From Lawsonella clevelandensis (lineage in GTDB: Bacteria > Actinomycetota > Actinomycetes > Mycobacteriales > Mycobacteriaceae), in assembly GCF_001293125.1 (NCBI RefSeq), contig NZ_CP009312.1, forward strand, positions 872,608-936,607: a stretch of 64,000 nt of DNA, in the 5' to 3' direction. Within the stretch, counting starts at the first letter, position 1, and each line of letters begins with the position of its first letter. Of this stretch, positions 9,308-19,445 are shown in pieces. The notes below the pieces were generated by a model. It was not told where the DNA came from. It did no database searches and worked only from the letters and a program-made list of their open reading frames with translations. A program made the translations under genes and the position numbers.

Positions 9308-9453
9308 GTGAAATACCTGCAACAAACGTACAGTCTGAGGCAACAAACCTGCTCCACTACACATAACAAAATACGATTAAGACAAGATCTGTCGTTGCAC
9401 TATTCCGAGTGCGCAGATTCTCCCCCTCGCTCTCCTGACAAGGACCAAGCTAT

Positions 9454-10227
9454 ATGTACATGATCAACGGAACAGAACTCAGCGGCATGGCTATTTTTGG
9501 CTGGGAATTCCTCGGCACCATGGTGCTGCTGCTGCTTGGTAACGGCGTCTGCGCCGCGAACAGTCTCCGTACCTCCGCTGCTAAAAACTCCGGCTGGCTC
9601 CTCATTACCTTTGGATGGGGTCTTGCTGTCTTCGCCGGCGCTTCCATCGCTCACCCCACCGGTGGACATATCAACCCCGCCGTCACTCTTGGCCTCTGCA
9701 TCGCGGGCAAGACTCCATGGGGCGCCTTCATCTTCTATATCCTCGGCCAGCTCCTCGGCGGCATGATCGGTGCCCTACTCGCTTGGGCTGCCTTTAAAAA
9801 GCAGTTCGACGCTAACGCCTACAACGAGGACGGCACTGAATCCGGCGCCAACGCCACCATCGGCAACGTCTTCCACACCCGGCCTGCCGTCCACAGCATG
9901 CTGTGGAACCATGTCACCGAAATCATCGCCACCTTCGTTCTGATGCTCTTCATCCTCGTCGCACTCTGGAACAACGATGCGGTCAACCTTGGTACCCTCA
10001 CTTACGCCGCCGTGGCAAGTATCATTGTCTCTATTGGTATGAGTCTCGGTAGCCCCACTGGTTACTCACTGAACCCGGCTCGTGACCTCGGCCCCCGCTT
10101 CATGTATGCTTTCGTCCTTCCCATCAAGGGCAAAGGCAAGGGCGAATGGATCAACGCCATCCACCCCACTGTTGGACCGCTGATCGGTGCCGCTTTGGCC
10201 GCCGGCGTGTACCTCGCCATAGCCTAA
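9454..10227 (+). CDS. glpF: glycerol uptake facilitator (aquaglyceroporin)
   Basis: Major-intrinsic-protein channel for glycerol diffusion across the membrane. The 257 residues contain six hydrophobic segments and both NPA signatures: [11 protein letters not shown] in the first half and [13 protein letters not shown] in the second. The D after the second NPAR is the glycerol-channel signature (GlpF type). The ATG at 9454 has AAGGA nine bases upstream; a second in-frame ATG two codons later is possible. It is followed after 58 bases by glpK, so transport and phosphorylation are coupled in one operon. Confidence 0.95.
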   Translation: MYMINGTELSGMAIFGWEFLGTMVLLLLGNGVCAANSLRTSAAKNSGWLLITFGWGLAVFAGASIAHPTGGHINPAVTLGLCIAGKTPWGAFIFYILGQLLGGMIGALLAWAAFKKQFDANAYNEDGTESGANATIGNVFHTRPAVHSMLWNHVTEIIATFVLMLFILVALWNNDAVNLGTLTYAAVASIIVSIGMSLGSPTGYSLNPARDLGPRFMYAFVLPIKGKGKGEWINAIHPTVGPLIGAALAAGVYLAIA

Positions 10228-10285
10228 GTTCGGTCCTCTCCGACTAAGCACTACCGAACTATCAACTCTCTCTAGGAGAAGTCCC

Positions 10286-11809
10286 GTGACTGACAAGAAG
10301 TACATCGCAGCCATCGACGAAGGCACCACCTCCGCCCGCTGCATCATCTTCGACCATGACGGCGAGATCGTGTCCGTTGGCCAGATGGAATTCGAGCAGA
10401 TCTTCCCCCAAAAAGGCTGGGTGGAACACAACCCCATAGAGATCTGGGACTGCGTCCGACGCGTCATCGGTGAAGCCCTCGCCGATGCCGACCTCGCCCC
10501 CTCCGACCTCGTCGCCCTCGGCATCACCAACCAGCGTGAAACCACCATCGTGTGGGACAAGAACACTGGTGAACCCGTCTACAACGGCATCGTCTGGCAA
10601 GACACCCGCACCGCCGGCATCTGCCGCCAGCTCGCCGGCGATGACGGCATCTACAAGTATCAGAAAAAGACTGGCCTGCCGCTGAGCTCCTACTCCTCCG
10701 GGCCCAAGATCAAGTGGATCCTCGATAACGTTGACGGCGCCCGTGAAAAAGCCGAAAACGGTGACCTCCTCTTCGGTACCCCCGATACCTGGCTGCTATG
10801 GCACCTCACCGGTGGTGCCAACCCCGAAGGTGACGACGCCACCGTTCACGCCACCGACGTCACCAACGCCTCCCGCACCCTCCTCATGGACATCACCACC
10901 ATGCAATGGGACGAGGAACTCTGCGACGCCATGGGCATCCCCATGTCCATGCTCCCCGAAATTCGCCCCTCATCCGGCGACTTCGGCAAAGTACGCGGAC
11001 GCTCCAACCTGGCAGACGTCCCCATCACCGGCATCCTCGGTGACCAGCAGGCAGCCACCTTTGGCCAGCTCTGCTTCCAACCCGGCGAAGCCAAAAACAC
11101 CTACGGCACCGGCCTGTTCCTCCTCATGAACACCGGTACTGAACCCAAGTTTTCCGAGCATGGACTCATCACCACCGTCTGCTACCAGATTGGTGACGAC
11201 AAGCCCGTATACGCCCTGGAAGGTTCGGTCGCCATGGGAGGCTCCCTAGTCCAGTGGCTGCGCGACAACCTAAAGATGATCCCCAACGCCGCCTCCTGCG
11301 ACAGGCTAGCCGAAACCGTTGCGGACAACGGCGGCGTCTACTTCGTCCCCGCCTTCTCCGGCCTACTCGCACCCCGCTGGCGCGACGATGCCCGCGGAGT
11401 CATCGTCGGCCTCACCCGCTACGCCAACCGTGGCCACATCGCTCGCTCCGTCCTGGAAGCCACCGCCTACCAGACTCGTGAACTGGTGGACGCCATGGTT
11501 GCTGACTCCGGTGTTAAACTCACCGAACTCAAGGTCGACGGCGGCATGGTGAAGTCCAAGCCCCTCATGCAGTTCCAGGCAGACCTGCTAGACGTCCCCG
11601 TCATCCGCCCACAGGTGGCTGAAACCACCGCCCTGGGTGCCGCCTACGCCGCCGGCCTGCACGTCGGTTACTGGGAGAACGTCGACGAACTGAAAGCCAA
11701 CTGGAACGAGGACAAGCGCTGGGATCCCGATATGGAGTCCGCCGAACGCGACCGCCTCTTCTCTGAATGGAACAAGGCCGTCGAACGCACCTACGGATGG
11801 GAAGAATAA
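10286..11809 (+). CDS. glpK: glycerol kinase
   Basis: Phosphorylates glycerol to glycerol 3-phosphate with ATP. The 507-residue protein begins with the FGGY-kinase phosphate-binding loop ([15 protein letters not shown]) and carries FGGY signatures further on ([21 protein letters not shown], and the C-terminal [17 protein letters not shown]). Length matches the family. The start is GTG at 10286 with AGGAG at 10274-10278. It is the second gene of the glpF-glpK unit and is followed by a strong terminator. Confidence 0.96.
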   Translation: MTDKKYIAAIDEGTTSARCIIFDHDGEIVSVGQMEFEQIFPQKGWVEHNPIEIWDCVRRVIGEALADADLAPSDLVALGITNQRETTIVWDKNTGEPVYNGIVWQDTRTAGICRQLAGDDGIYKYQKKTGLPLSSYSSGPKIKWILDNVDGAREKAENGDLLFGTPDTWLLWHLTGGANPEGDDATVHATDVTNASRTLLMDITTMQWDEELCDAMGIPMSMLPEIRPSSGDFGKVRGRSNLADVPITGILGDQQAATFGQLCFQPGEAKNTYGTGLFLLMNTGTEPKFSEHGLITTVCYQIGDDKPVYALEGSVAMGGSLVQWLRDNLKMIPNAASCDRLAETVADNGGVYFVPAFSGLLAPRWRDDARGVIVGLTRYANRGHIARSVLEATAYQTRELVDAMVADSGVKLTELKVDGGMVKSKPLMQFQADLLDVPVIRPQVAETTALGAAYAAGLHVGYWENVDELKANWNEDKRWDPDMESAERDRLFSEWNKAVERTYGWEE

Positions 11810-11858
11810 CCACTCACTCCCCACCCGCAAGGGCCACAACATAACAACTCCAGACAGT

Positions 11859-11894
11859 ACATGTGGGGCGCCCCGGTTGGGGCGCCCCACATGT
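11859..11894. terminator. palindromic terminator after glpK
   Basis: A perfect 16-base inverted repeat with a GGTT loop (arms ACATGTGGGGCGCCCC and its complement). It lies between glpK on the plus strand and the convergent PAP2 gene on the minus strand and probably serves both. Confidence 0.85.
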
Positions 11895-11962
11895 CTATGG
11901 TTTTCTATGGTTTCTCTGGAGTGAGTACGCGGCGCTGGTGGCAGCGTCCGCGGCGCACGCAC

Positions 11963-13393
11963 TTAGGCGAGGAAACTCACTTGGATAGCACCATTACCCA
12001 GCATCTTCACATGAGCAGACATAGCCTCAGCCAGGTTGACACGCTGCCAGTAGCCAGCCTTACCACCCAAATCCAGCGGGTAGCCGGAATCCATGGCGGA
12101 GAGCAACAGGATACGATCACGCTGCGCCTTCGTCAACTGGGGGAACTTCACACGCAGCAGAGAACTTGCGGTAGACGGAATCTCCATCGGGAGACCCTTC
12201 TTACCCACACGTGGCAGGTTGTAATTCATACGGACGGTATAAACACGGATGGACTCCGCCTCGGACAGATACGGGGTGCCCTTCGCCCAGCACTTCATAA
12301 TGGTGGTACCACAGGCCTTTTCCACACGGGAACGGGTATCGCGAGCAGCCTCCATGATGAGCGGGAAGAAACGCTCATCGGAGAAGTGCCATGCCATGGA
12401 GGCGGAAGCAGTCATACGGCCAGCCACCGTATCCAGCGGGTAATGCACACCCATCACCAACCGGTTATAACCCACCTCGGAACCACGCGAGAGCAATTGA
12501 GCGGCGAACTCGGGAAACACGGCAGACAACACAATAGCCTTGATGTAGGCCCGGTTAGTGTGGCCGGACGGGTACGACCATATGAGGCCTTTATAGCCGT
12601 CGTCCGTTTTCGCGTCGTCCTTATCCTCGTAGTAGTACTTGATGCGCTCCGGGTAGACAGCGAAGGGACGCGGATTACGGTAGGCCACCTTCTCCAATGC
12701 GGTGGCATTAGAGAAGTTGAAAGCGCGAGACATATTACCGCCCACCAGCTGCTGGAGCTTCACCAACTTACCCTCGTTGTAGAGGTCGCGGTAGATCTTC
12801 CCCAGGTTACTGCCCAGCGCATCTGACATGGTGGCCAGATTCTCGTCATCGGAGTCCTCAATAGCGCGGCGAATCTGCACCAGGCTGGCATTATTGTTAG
12901 TGGCAATGACGAGCTCGTCATTGGCTTTCTTCACAGCCGGTTTCGCCATGAAGGCATCATAGCCGGAAATGACGTCCGTGTAGCTGATGTTCTGGGGGAT
13001 ATCCGAATGGTAGAGGGTGAACAGCTTATCGGCACTGTAACCCTGCGAGTAGTCGAGTTCGTCTGCATCGGGGCCGTCACCCTCCACCGGCAGAACCTGG
13101 AAGGGGTTATAGCCGGCCAGTTTCTTGAACAGCTTGGGATCAGCAGGCTTGGTCTGTTTGCCTGCCATCATCACCACGCCCTTAGCGGGACCGGAGAGTT
13201 CCTGTGCAGGCTGGGTGTAGGCGGCACGCGGGTTGGCAGTCTTCACTGTTGTGCCATCTTGCTTGACAATATAGGTGACAAATTCAGGCTGTTGAACAAC
13301 AGGAACTGCCTGTGCGGTGCCAGCCAGCAACGCGGTCATGCTGAGTGCGGTGGCTGCAGTGACGGCAACGCGCTTAAAGGGGCGAATAGCCAT
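11963..13393 (-). CDS. secreted PAP2-family acid phosphatase
   Basis: Type 2 phosphatidic-acid-phosphatase/class A acid phosphatase, 476 residues, exported by a Sec signal peptide (MAIRPFKR, hydrophobic core, cleavage near TAQAV). The phosphatase signature is present as YPSGHTNRAY and SRGSEVGYNRLVMGVHYPLD, containing the active-site histidines and arginine. It should release phosphate from organic phosphates, possibly phospholipid-derived, outside the cell. The start ATG has TGAGGT eight bases upstream. Long N-terminal and C-terminal regions flank the catalytic core; I see no extra domain in them. It stands alone between two terminators. Confidence 0.85.
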   Translation of the reverse strand: MAIRPFKRVAVTAATALSMTALLAGTAQAVPVVQQPEFVTYIVKQDGTTVKTANPRAAYTQPAQELSGPAKGVVMMAGKQTKPADPKLFKKLAGYNPFQVLPVEGDGPDADELDYSQGYSADKLFTLYHSDIPQNISYTDVISGYDAFMAKPAVKKANDELVIATNNNASLVQIRRAIEDSDDENLATMSDALGSNLGKIYRDLYNEGKLVKLQQLVGGNMSRAFNFSNATALEKVAYRNPRPFAVYPERIKYYYEDKDDAKTDDGYKGLIWSYPSGHTNRAYIKAIVLSAVFPEFAAQLLSRGSEVGYNRLVMGVHYPLDTVAGRMTASASMAWHFSDERFFPLIMEAARDTRSRVEKACGTTIMKCWAKGTPYLSEAESIRVYTVRMNYNLPRVGKKGLPMEIPSTASSLLRVKFPQLTKAQRDRILLLSAMDSGYPLDLGGKAGYWQRVNLAEAMSAHVKMLGNGAIQVSFLA

Positions 13394-13444
13394 AGTCGTA
13401 TACCTCAGAAACGATCTAGTTAGACACTATGTATCGTAATGCCG

Positions 13445-13479
13445 AAAAGAGGGCCCCGCGCAGTTCAGGGCCCTCTTTT
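13445..13479 (-). terminator. terminator after the ABC-2 permease gene
   Basis: Arms AAAAGAGGGCCC and GGGCCCTCTTTT flank an 11-base loop. Read on the minus strand it ends in TTTT, 31 bases beyond the permease stop. It isolates the permease operon from the PAP2 gene. Confidence 0.85.
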
Positions 13480-13509
13480 CAAGGGAATTTACCGGTTATT
13501 CGCGTGACG

Positions 13510-14376
13510 TTAGATCGTGCGTTGACGGGCACGCAGGCGCCACACGCCCAACGCCACCAGCACAATGGCCAACACCAGCCAGTAGACGCCACTCCAGCCG
13601 GGGCTCCACAGCGGCGGCACCTGCTGCTCCTGGCCTACAAAGAGGGCGGCGTTATAGAACGGCATAGCCGGGTAGGCGAGCGCGCTCTTCGGGGTAGCAG
13701 ACACTACCGCCTCGCCCACAAACTCCCACACCAGCAGCAAACTGATGGCAGGAGCGGCGGAACGGAACAGTGCGCCTAGGCCTACAGACACACCTACCGA
13801 CAAGAACGCTAGTACCGGCTGGGCCCACAAGAAGGTGATGGTGGTGTGATCGCTGAACTCCCAGTTCTGGGTGATGGCGGGGAAGATCATCTTCTGACTC
13901 CACAGCAACAGGGGTTGCACCAGGAGAGTACCCAAACCAGCTATCGAACCGACGCTGATCCACTTGGCTAGTAGCACCACCGACCAGCGAGGTACTGCCA
14001 GGTATGTGGTGTCGAAAGTGCCATACTTTACGTCGGCGGTGACGTGGTTAATACCCCACACCATGAAGACGGTAATGCCGAGCACTCGGGTCCAATAGAG
14101 AATGCTTTCCACTGGCTGTTCCATCACACCCAACGCGCTAGCTATATTCTGCAAAAAAGAAACAACGCAGGTGATGATGATAGGGAAGATAAGTGCGCAG
14201 GCCACCACAATATAGGTGGAGGCAAGGTAGCGCAGCTTCGCGTACTCGGTGGTGATAGCCCGGCCAAGCAGTGTGAAGTATGTGCTGAGGCAAGTCCCCA
14301 CAACCGTTTTGCGAGAGGCAGTCGGCTGGCTAGCATCTGGGGCAGTATTCTTGTCCATTACTACGTCCTTACGCAT
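13510..14376 (-). CDS. ABC-2-type transporter permease
   Basis: A membrane protein of about 288 residues with six hydrophobic stretches and no recognisable soluble domain, consistent with the ABC-2 permease superfamily. It pairs with the ATP-binding protein encoded immediately upstream: the ATPase stop overlaps this gene's start by eight bases. I chose the ATG at 14376 because GGGAGGTGGAG lies just before it; an open frame continues upstream to a TTG at 14403 but is less supported. The substrate is unknown. It ends with a strong terminator. Confidence 0.75.
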   Translation of the reverse strand: MRKDVVMDKNTAPDASQPTASRKTVVGTCLSTYFTLLGRAITTEYAKLRYLASTYIVVACALIFPIIITCVVSFLQNIASALGVMEQPVESILYWTRVLGITVFMVWGINHVTADVKYGTFDTTYLAVPRWSVVLLAKWISVGSIAGLGTLLVQPLLLWSQKMIFPAITQNWEFSDHTTITFLWAQPVLAFLSVGVSVGLGALFRSAAPAISLLLVWEFVGEAVVSATPKSALAYPAMPFYNAALFVGQEQQVPPLWSPGWSGVYWLVLAIVLVALGVWRLRARQRTI

Positions 14377-15154
14377 GAACTCCACCTCCCGAGGTGAATT
14401 CAACTGCGGCAGAGGTCAATTCGACGAAACGGGCCTCTAGACGGCCAGCGTCATCGCTTGCGACTGCCGGATCAACATCATCGATGAGACCATGAAGAGT
14501 AGTATCCGCAAAGACTTCCCCACGACCCATCACAATGACGTGGTCGGCGGTACGAGCCACCTCTGGGAGTAGGTGGGTTGACACTACGACACAGCGACCT
14601 TCGGCGGCGAAACCGCGAAACAGTTTCCGCGCCCAAATGATGCCATCCACATCCAAGCCATTAAGTGGTTCGTCTAGCACGATATTCTGGGGGTCTCCCA
14701 AAAGTGTCGTTCCAATCGAGAGACGTTGCCGCATGCCGAGACTAAAACTGCTGATGCGGCGATCTGCCACAGAATCGAGACCAACAAGGTCAAGAACCTC
14801 CGGTACTCGTTTCTTCGAGATACCACCAGCCCAAGCCACCCACTGGAGGTGCTGGCGGGCTGTGTGATGCGGATAGAAAGCCTGCGCATCCACCATGACA
14901 CCCAATGACGTGAGAGGGTTGGCCGTACTCCCCGGAGCAAGGCCATCAATATAAACAGCTCCTTCAGAAGGAGCAGACAACCCCGCAATGAGCCGGATAA
15001 GAGTGGACTTTCCGGCTCCATTGGGCCCCAAGAGGTAGGACACCTCCCCATCTTTAAACTCAGTGTTTATCGACTGCAGGGCAACTCTTTGAGAATTATC
15101 CTTATCCTTCGATGTGGTGGTGTATCGCTTACTGAGATGTACAAGCTTAATCAT
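14369..15154 (-). CDS. ABC transporter ATP-binding protein
   Basis: A 261-residue nucleotide-binding subunit. Walker A is GPNGAGKST near residue 45, the signature motif appears as FSLGMRQRL, Walker B is IVLDEPLNGLD and the H-loop histidine is in VVSTHLL. The resemblance is to ABC-2-type (CcmA/NatA-like) exporters, matching the permease that follows with an overlapping start. Substrate unknown. The small secreted protein gene at 15192 lies 37 bases upstream in the same direction, so the three may be one transcription unit. Confidence 0.88.
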   Translation of the reverse strand: MIKLVHLSKRYTTTSKDKDNSQRVALQSINTEFKDGEVSYLLGPNGAGKSTLIRLIAGLSAPSEGAVYIDGLAPGSTANPLTSLGVMVDAQAFYPHHTARQHLQWVAWAGGISKKRVPEVLDLVGLDSVADRRISSFSLGMRQRLSIGTTLLGDPQNIVLDEPLNGLDVDGIIWARKLFRGFAAEGRCVVVSTHLLPEVARTADHVIVMGRGEVFADTTLHGLIDDVDPAVASDDAGRLEARFVELTSAAVEFTSGGGVHA

Positions 15155-15191
15155 GCCGTGGGGAACCTTGCGGAAATATTATGTCCGGATG

Positions 15192-15659
15192 TTAGTTGCA
15201 GAACATGGTGTTCTTACCAATGTTGTAGGCACCAATGTAGTGGCACAACGTTTCGTTGGAGATACGCCAATTGCCGTTGATCTTCTTCCACTTAGCGGGC
15301 TTGGTAACGGTAGGGTAACCAGGTGCGCCCTGGTGGAACATGGCAGTAGAGATATTGCCAGTAGTCTTCGTGGGGCCTTGGAACTCCCACTTCCAGTTAG
15401 CATTGCGATTGCCCATAGCGCGGAAAAACTTAGCGGCAGGGACACCATCTTTACCGGACTCGAGGTTGATGGCCAACGCTGAATCCGGAGTCTTCGGGTT
15501 CAGCAGGTACTTCATCTGTGCAGTCCAATCCGCCAGTGAAGGATTATTACCCTTCACCATGAAGGGAGCAGCGCTCGCTGCGGGAGCAACAGCGAGGGAC
15601 AGCACAGTAGCAGCAGCAACGGCTGCAGTAGCTGCGCGGGAACGGGTTATGAGAGACAT
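15192..15659 (-). CDS. small secreted protein, possibly Mtb12-like
   Basis: A 155-residue exported protein with a clean signal peptide (MSLITRSRAA, hydrophobic alanine/valine run, cleavage near ASAAP). The mature part has a LLNPKTPDSALAINLESGKDG segment, a central strand-rich region and a final WRISNETLC block. This layout recalls the low-molecular-weight antigen Mtb12/CFP-2 family of mycobacteria (an NTF2-like fold), but the similarity is by eye and weak. Two cysteines near the C-terminus could form a disulfide. The ATG has AAGGAGTT three bases ahead. It sits between the siderophore transporter genes and an ABC exporter. Confidence 0.65.
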   Translation of the reverse strand: MSLITRSRAATAAVAAATVLSLAVAPAASAAPFMVKGNNPSLADWTAQMKYLLNPKTPDSALAINLESGKDGVPAAKFFRAMGNRNANWKWEFQGPTKTTGNISTAMFHQGAPGYPTVTKPAKWKKINGNWRISNETLCHYIGAYNIGKNTMFCN

Positions 15660-15705
15660 AGGAACTCCTTACTTAGTATCCTTACGGGCATAGTTGGTGG
15701 GACAG

Positions 15706-17520
15706 TTAGGTAGTTAACGACGCGGACCGTTCTGCGGATGCGTCGAAACCGGTTACGGAAGAGGTGGTGAGCACCCAGCCGTGGGCGGCATCGCGACGCC
15801 GCCAGAATTCCGAATAGCGGCCACCCAGCGCTATCAACTGGCTGTGGGTGCCTTGTTCGGCCACCACACCGTCATCCAGCACAACAATGTTGTCGGCGTT
15901 CTGTACGGTGCTCAGCTGGTGCGCAATGACCAGAACGGTGGACGTTTGCGCCAGTTCGGCGATGGACTCCTGCACGGTTTTTTCCATGCTGGCATCCAGG
16001 GATGCAGTTGCTTCGTCGAACAGGACGATGGGGGCCTGCTTGAGGAGAGCCCGGGCAATACTGACACGCTGACGTTCACCACCGGACAGCAGGCGGCCGC
16101 CTTCACCCACCCGGGATTCCCAACCGTCGGGGAGACGCTGGGCGATCTCAGTGACCCCGGCACGCTCCGCGGCAGCACGAATATCGGCGGCACTGGCCTG
16201 CGGGTTGCCGTAGGCGATGTTAGCCTCCAGGGTGTCGTCAAAGAGGTAGATGTCCTGGAAGACCAGGGACAGCATGCTCATGAGATCCGCGGTGGTGTAG
16301 CTGCGGATGTCCTTCCCATCGATGGTGATGGAGCCGGAGGTGACGTCCCAGAAGCGGGCGATGAGGCGGGTGATGGTGGTTTTTCCTGAGCCGGAGGCGC
16401 CGACCAGGGCGGTCATGGAACCGGCAGGCAGCTGGAAGGAGGCGCCGCGGAGGATCTCGGGTAGGTCCGGGCGGTAGCGGAAATGCACATCCTGGACGGC
16501 AATGTCGTAGTCGGCGGGGGCGGCCGGCAGGGCTGTGGCAGCCTCGGGGTCAGGCTCCGGCATGGGATCCAGGTTGAGGATCTCGGTGATGTCCTCGAGC
16601 TCATGGTCGGTGGTGCGGAGGGTTGTGCCGACTTCGGCGATAACCTGCAGCGGCTTTACGAACTGGGTGAGGAGGCCAATGAGGGCCAGCATGAGTACCG
16701 GGTCCGTTCCCCCCATGGCCAGGTAGACGGCCAGAGAGACGACGGCGGCGAAGAGGAGCTGCACCACAATGTTTTGCAAGATCATGGAGATAACGGAGGC
16801 CCACAGGGCGCCACGGCCAGCCTTGCGTTGGCGCTCAATGGCCTCGGCGAGGGGCTGGTAGTCGGAGCCGGTGAGGCCGGCAGCCCGCAAGGACACCTGG
16901 GCACGGCCAAATTCCAGCAGGCGGGTGTCGGTGTTGATCTGGGCGGAGTGCACATGCACGTCCGCTCTGTTGTTGAGCCACATAGCCAGCTTGGCGGACC
17001 CGTAGATGAGGGGCGCACCGACCAGCAGACAGAGCCCCAGCCGCCAGTCGAAGATGAGGCTGACGATGATGAGGGTGAGGGGGCTGACGATATTGCCGAT
17101 GTAGGGGACGAGGACGTCCATGGCGGCGGAGGCCACAAACATGGTTCCTTTGACAGCCAGGTGGGAGGCACGGCCGGTGGCATCGGCGTTGAACCAGCCG
17201 AGGGGGAGGTTGATAAGTTTCTGGCCAAGGCGCCGGTGCATGGACTCGATGATGATCATGCTGCTGTCGAAGGCGCGGCCGTTGGCCACCACACTGACGA
17301 TAATGGATACCAGGGTGGCGGCGGCAAAAACACAGAGCCAGATATGGGCCTGGTGCATATCTCCCTGCAGCACGCTCATGAGGACGGGCACCATGGTGCC
17401 AAGGGCGGCGCCTTGGCAGACGCCGTTGAGGATGGCGAGGGCGAGGAAGATATGGAAGGGGCGGGCGAAGTCTTTGTCTGCTGAGCTGGTGCCGCCAATA
17501 TCGATGAGTTCGCGGATCAT
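15706..17520 (-). CDS. YbtQ-like siderophore ABC half-transporter (membrane + ATPase fusion)
   Basis: A 604-residue exporter-fold ABC protein: about six membrane helices in residues 1-320, then a nucleotide-binding domain with Walker A GASGSGKTT, signature LSGGERQR, Walker B IVLFDEATASLD and H-loop IAHQLST. Pairs of such proteins in yersiniabactin loci (YbtP/YbtQ) and in mycobacteria (IrtA/IrtB) import ferric siderophores despite their exporter fold. Its ATG overlaps the stop of the partner gene in an ATGA arrangement, so the two form one translationally coupled heterodimer. A longer open frame upstream is out of context with the family. No siderophore-interacting reductase domain is attached. 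Confidence 0.85.
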   Translation of the reverse strand: MIRELIDIGGTSSADKDFARPFHIFLALAILNGVCQGAALGTMVPVLMSVLQGDMHQAHIWLCVFAAATLVSIIVSVVANGRAFDSSMIIIESMHRRLGQKLINLPLGWFNADATGRASHLAVKGTMFVASAAMDVLVPYIGNIVSPLTLIIVSLIFDWRLGLCLLVGAPLIYGSAKLAMWLNNRADVHVHSAQINTDTRLLEFGRAQVSLRAAGLTGSDYQPLAEAIERQRKAGRGALWASVISMILQNIVVQLLFAAVVSLAVYLAMGGTDPVLMLALIGLLTQFVKPLQVIAEVGTTLRTTDHELEDITEILNLDPMPEPDPEAATALPAAPADYDIAVQDVHFRYRPDLPEILRGASFQLPAGSMTALVGASGSGKTTITRLIARFWDVTSGSITIDGKDIRSYTTADLMSMLSLVFQDIYLFDDTLEANIAYGNPQASAADIRAAAERAGVTEIAQRLPDGWESRVGEGGRLLSGGERQRVSIARALLKQAPIVLFDEATASLDASMEKTVQESIAELAQTSTVLVIAHQLSTVQNADNIVVLDDGVVAEQGTHSQLIALGGRYSEFWRRRDAAHGWVLTTSSVTGFDASAERSASLTT

Positions 17521-19361
17521 GCCTGTGCCTCCTGCGTAGTGTGCTGCATGGTGGTGGCAGCGTGCGGGGTGCTGGTGTCCTGTGCGAGCAGGGTGTCGCT
17601 TTCGGCACTGTGGAGGGTGTCCCACATATGGGCGTACATGCCGCCCTGGGCGCGGAGCTCGTCATGTGTGCCGCTTTCCACGATGCTGCCGTGGTCGAGC
17701 ACGATGATGTTGTCGACTTGGGCAATGGTAGAGAGGCGGTGGGCGATGACGAGGACGGTGCGGCCGGCCACCAGGCGGCTGAGCGCTTGCTGAATTTCTG
17801 CCTCCGACTCGGGGTCGGTGGCAGAAGTGGCCTCGTCGAGGACCAGGATGGGGGTATTGGATAGGAGGGTGCGAGCGATAGAGATGCGCTGGGCTTCGCC
17901 ACCAGAGAGGAGAGCGTCAACACCCACAATGGTGTCGTAGCCGTCCTCAAACTCCATGATGCGGCTGTGGATGCGGGCCACCTTGGCGGCGTCAATCACC
18001 TGCTCGTCGGTGGCGGCGGGGCAGGCCAGCCGGATGTTGTCGCGGACGCTGATCTTCAGCATCTGCACATCCTGCAAGACGATGCCGACGGTGTGGTAGA
18101 GGGTGTCGGTGGTCATGTTACGCAGGTCCACGCCACCGATGCGGATGGCACCGCCGGTGACGTCGCGGAACCGCGGCAGTAGCGTGCCGAGGGTGGACTT
18201 ACCGGCCCCCGAGGGGCCCACCAGGGCGGTGATGGAGCCGGCGGGAAGGGTGAAGCTGACGTCGTTAATGACGTCCTTGCCTTCCCGGTAGCTGAAGGTC
18301 ACATGGTCGAACTCCACATCCTTGCGGGTGGGCACCTGGGCGGTGGCCGGCTCTGGTTCGGGGAGTTCGGGCTCGTCGAGGAGGTCGGTGATACGTCCGG
18401 CGGCGGCGACGGCGTCCTTCATCGCGGTATTGGAGATGGCCACGGTGTAGACGGTGCTGGGGATCGTCATCGCAATAATGGTGACGACGAGGAGGTTAAT
18501 GGGGGTGGTCCAGCCTTCCTGCACAAACCACACGCCGAAGCCCAGAGTGATGAGGGCGGAGGTGGGCAGCAGCATGAAGCTGACGGCGATGGACTGGGCG
18601 CGCATGGCTGGGTTGACGAGTTCCCGGAAGCGCTTGGTGAAGGCTTCGGAGGCCTCCTTGAAGCGGGAGAAGCCGGTGCCGGTTTGGTTGAAGATCTTCA
18701 GCACCGACACGCCGTTGACGTAGTCGACGATAGCGGCGGAGATGACGGCGAGGCCGGCGGCGATCTGGTCCATCATGTCCCGCTCGCACTTGATGGTGAG
18801 CACGCTGTAGGTGACGAAGTAGGCGAGGATGGGAACGAGGGCAATGAGGCCGAGGCGCCAGTCCAGGTAGAAGCAGTAGATGAGACCGACCAGCGGGGTG
18901 ATGACGGCGCTGACAGTTTCGACGACGGAGTGGGCGACCAGCTGGTGGAGGGCGTCAACGTCGTTGGCGATGAGGTGGCGCACGCGGCCGGAGCTATTGT
19001 TGTCGAACCAGCCGAGGGGCAGGCGGCCCATCTTGTCGGCGAGGGTGAGGCGGAGGTGTGCCTGTAGGCGAACATCGGCGAAGTGGGTGATGAGGAGGGC
19101 GAGGGAGGTGAAGCCCAGTTGGATGCCAATGCCGATGAGAAGGAGGAATACGCCGTCCCAGGTGGCGTCGGTGTTGGGGGCGACGCCGTGTTGGTAGGCG
19201 TCGACGAGTTCGTGGGCGATCTGAGTGAGGGCGATAAAGGGGAGGACGGACGCGGCGGCGCCGATCACTTCAAAGACAAGTGCTATGGCGGTATGTGCAG
19301 ACACGGGGCGGAGCAGCCTCGTGAGTGAACTACCGGTGGGAGCCTTGGTTTTTTCGTTCAT
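17517..19361 (-). CDS. YbtP-like siderophore ABC half-transporter (membrane + ATPase fusion)
   Basis: A 614-residue exporter-fold ABC protein with an N-terminal six-helix membrane domain and a C-terminal ATPase: Walker A GPSGAGKST, signature LSGGEAQR, Walker B ILVLDEATSATD, H-loop IAHRLST. With the next gene it should form a heterodimer for uptake (or possibly export) of the siderophore made by the upstream NRPS operon. It begins its own transcription unit: a DtxR/IdeR-type palindrome lies 85 bases before the start. AGAGGC precedes the ATG at a slightly long spacing. Confidence 0.85.
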   Translation of the reverse strand: MNEKTKAPTGSSLTRLLRPVSAHTAIALVFEVIGAAASVLPFIALTQIAHELVDAYQHGVAPNTDATWDGVFLLLIGIGIQLGFTSLALLITHFADVRLQAHLRLTLADKMGRLPLGWFDNNSSGRVRHLIANDVDALHQLVAHSVVETVSAVITPLVGLIYCFYLDWRLGLIALVPILAYFVTYSVLTIKCERDMMDQIAAGLAVISAAIVDYVNGVSVLKIFNQTGTGFSRFKEASEAFTKRFRELVNPAMRAQSIAVSFMLLPTSALITLGFGVWFVQEGWTTPINLLVVTIIAMTIPSTVYTVAISNTAMKDAVAAAGRITDLLDEPELPEPEPATAQVPTRKDVEFDHVTFSYREGKDVINDVSFTLPAGSITALVGPSGAGKSTLGTLLPRFRDVTGGAIRIGGVDLRNMTTDTLYHTVGIVLQDVQMLKISVRDNIRLACPAATDEQVIDAAKVARIHSRIMEFEDGYDTIVGVDALLSGGEAQRISIARTLLSNTPILVLDEATSATDPESEAEIQQALSRLVAGRTVLVIAHRLSTIAQVDNIIVLDHGSIVESGTHDELRAQGGMYAHMWDTLHSAESDTLLAQDTSTPHAATTMQHTTQEAQA

Positions 19362-19445
19362 GTAGTTTGTGAGCCTCTATACGGGGTGGAGGCGGCTTCT
19401 CGGGGAGCCTCACGTCCAACCGAATGTATGCAAAAATAACCATAC

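Noticed and set aside
15700-15715. TTAGGTAGTTAAC near the start of the small secreted protein gene as a third iron box
   Set aside because: Only the first half-site resembles the DtxR/IdeR operator; the second half is not conserved.
17521-17625. N-terminal extension of the second ABC half-transporter
   Set aside because: It overlaps the end of the partner gene in another frame and is His/Arg-rich; the ATGA overlap at 17517-17520 gives the natural start.
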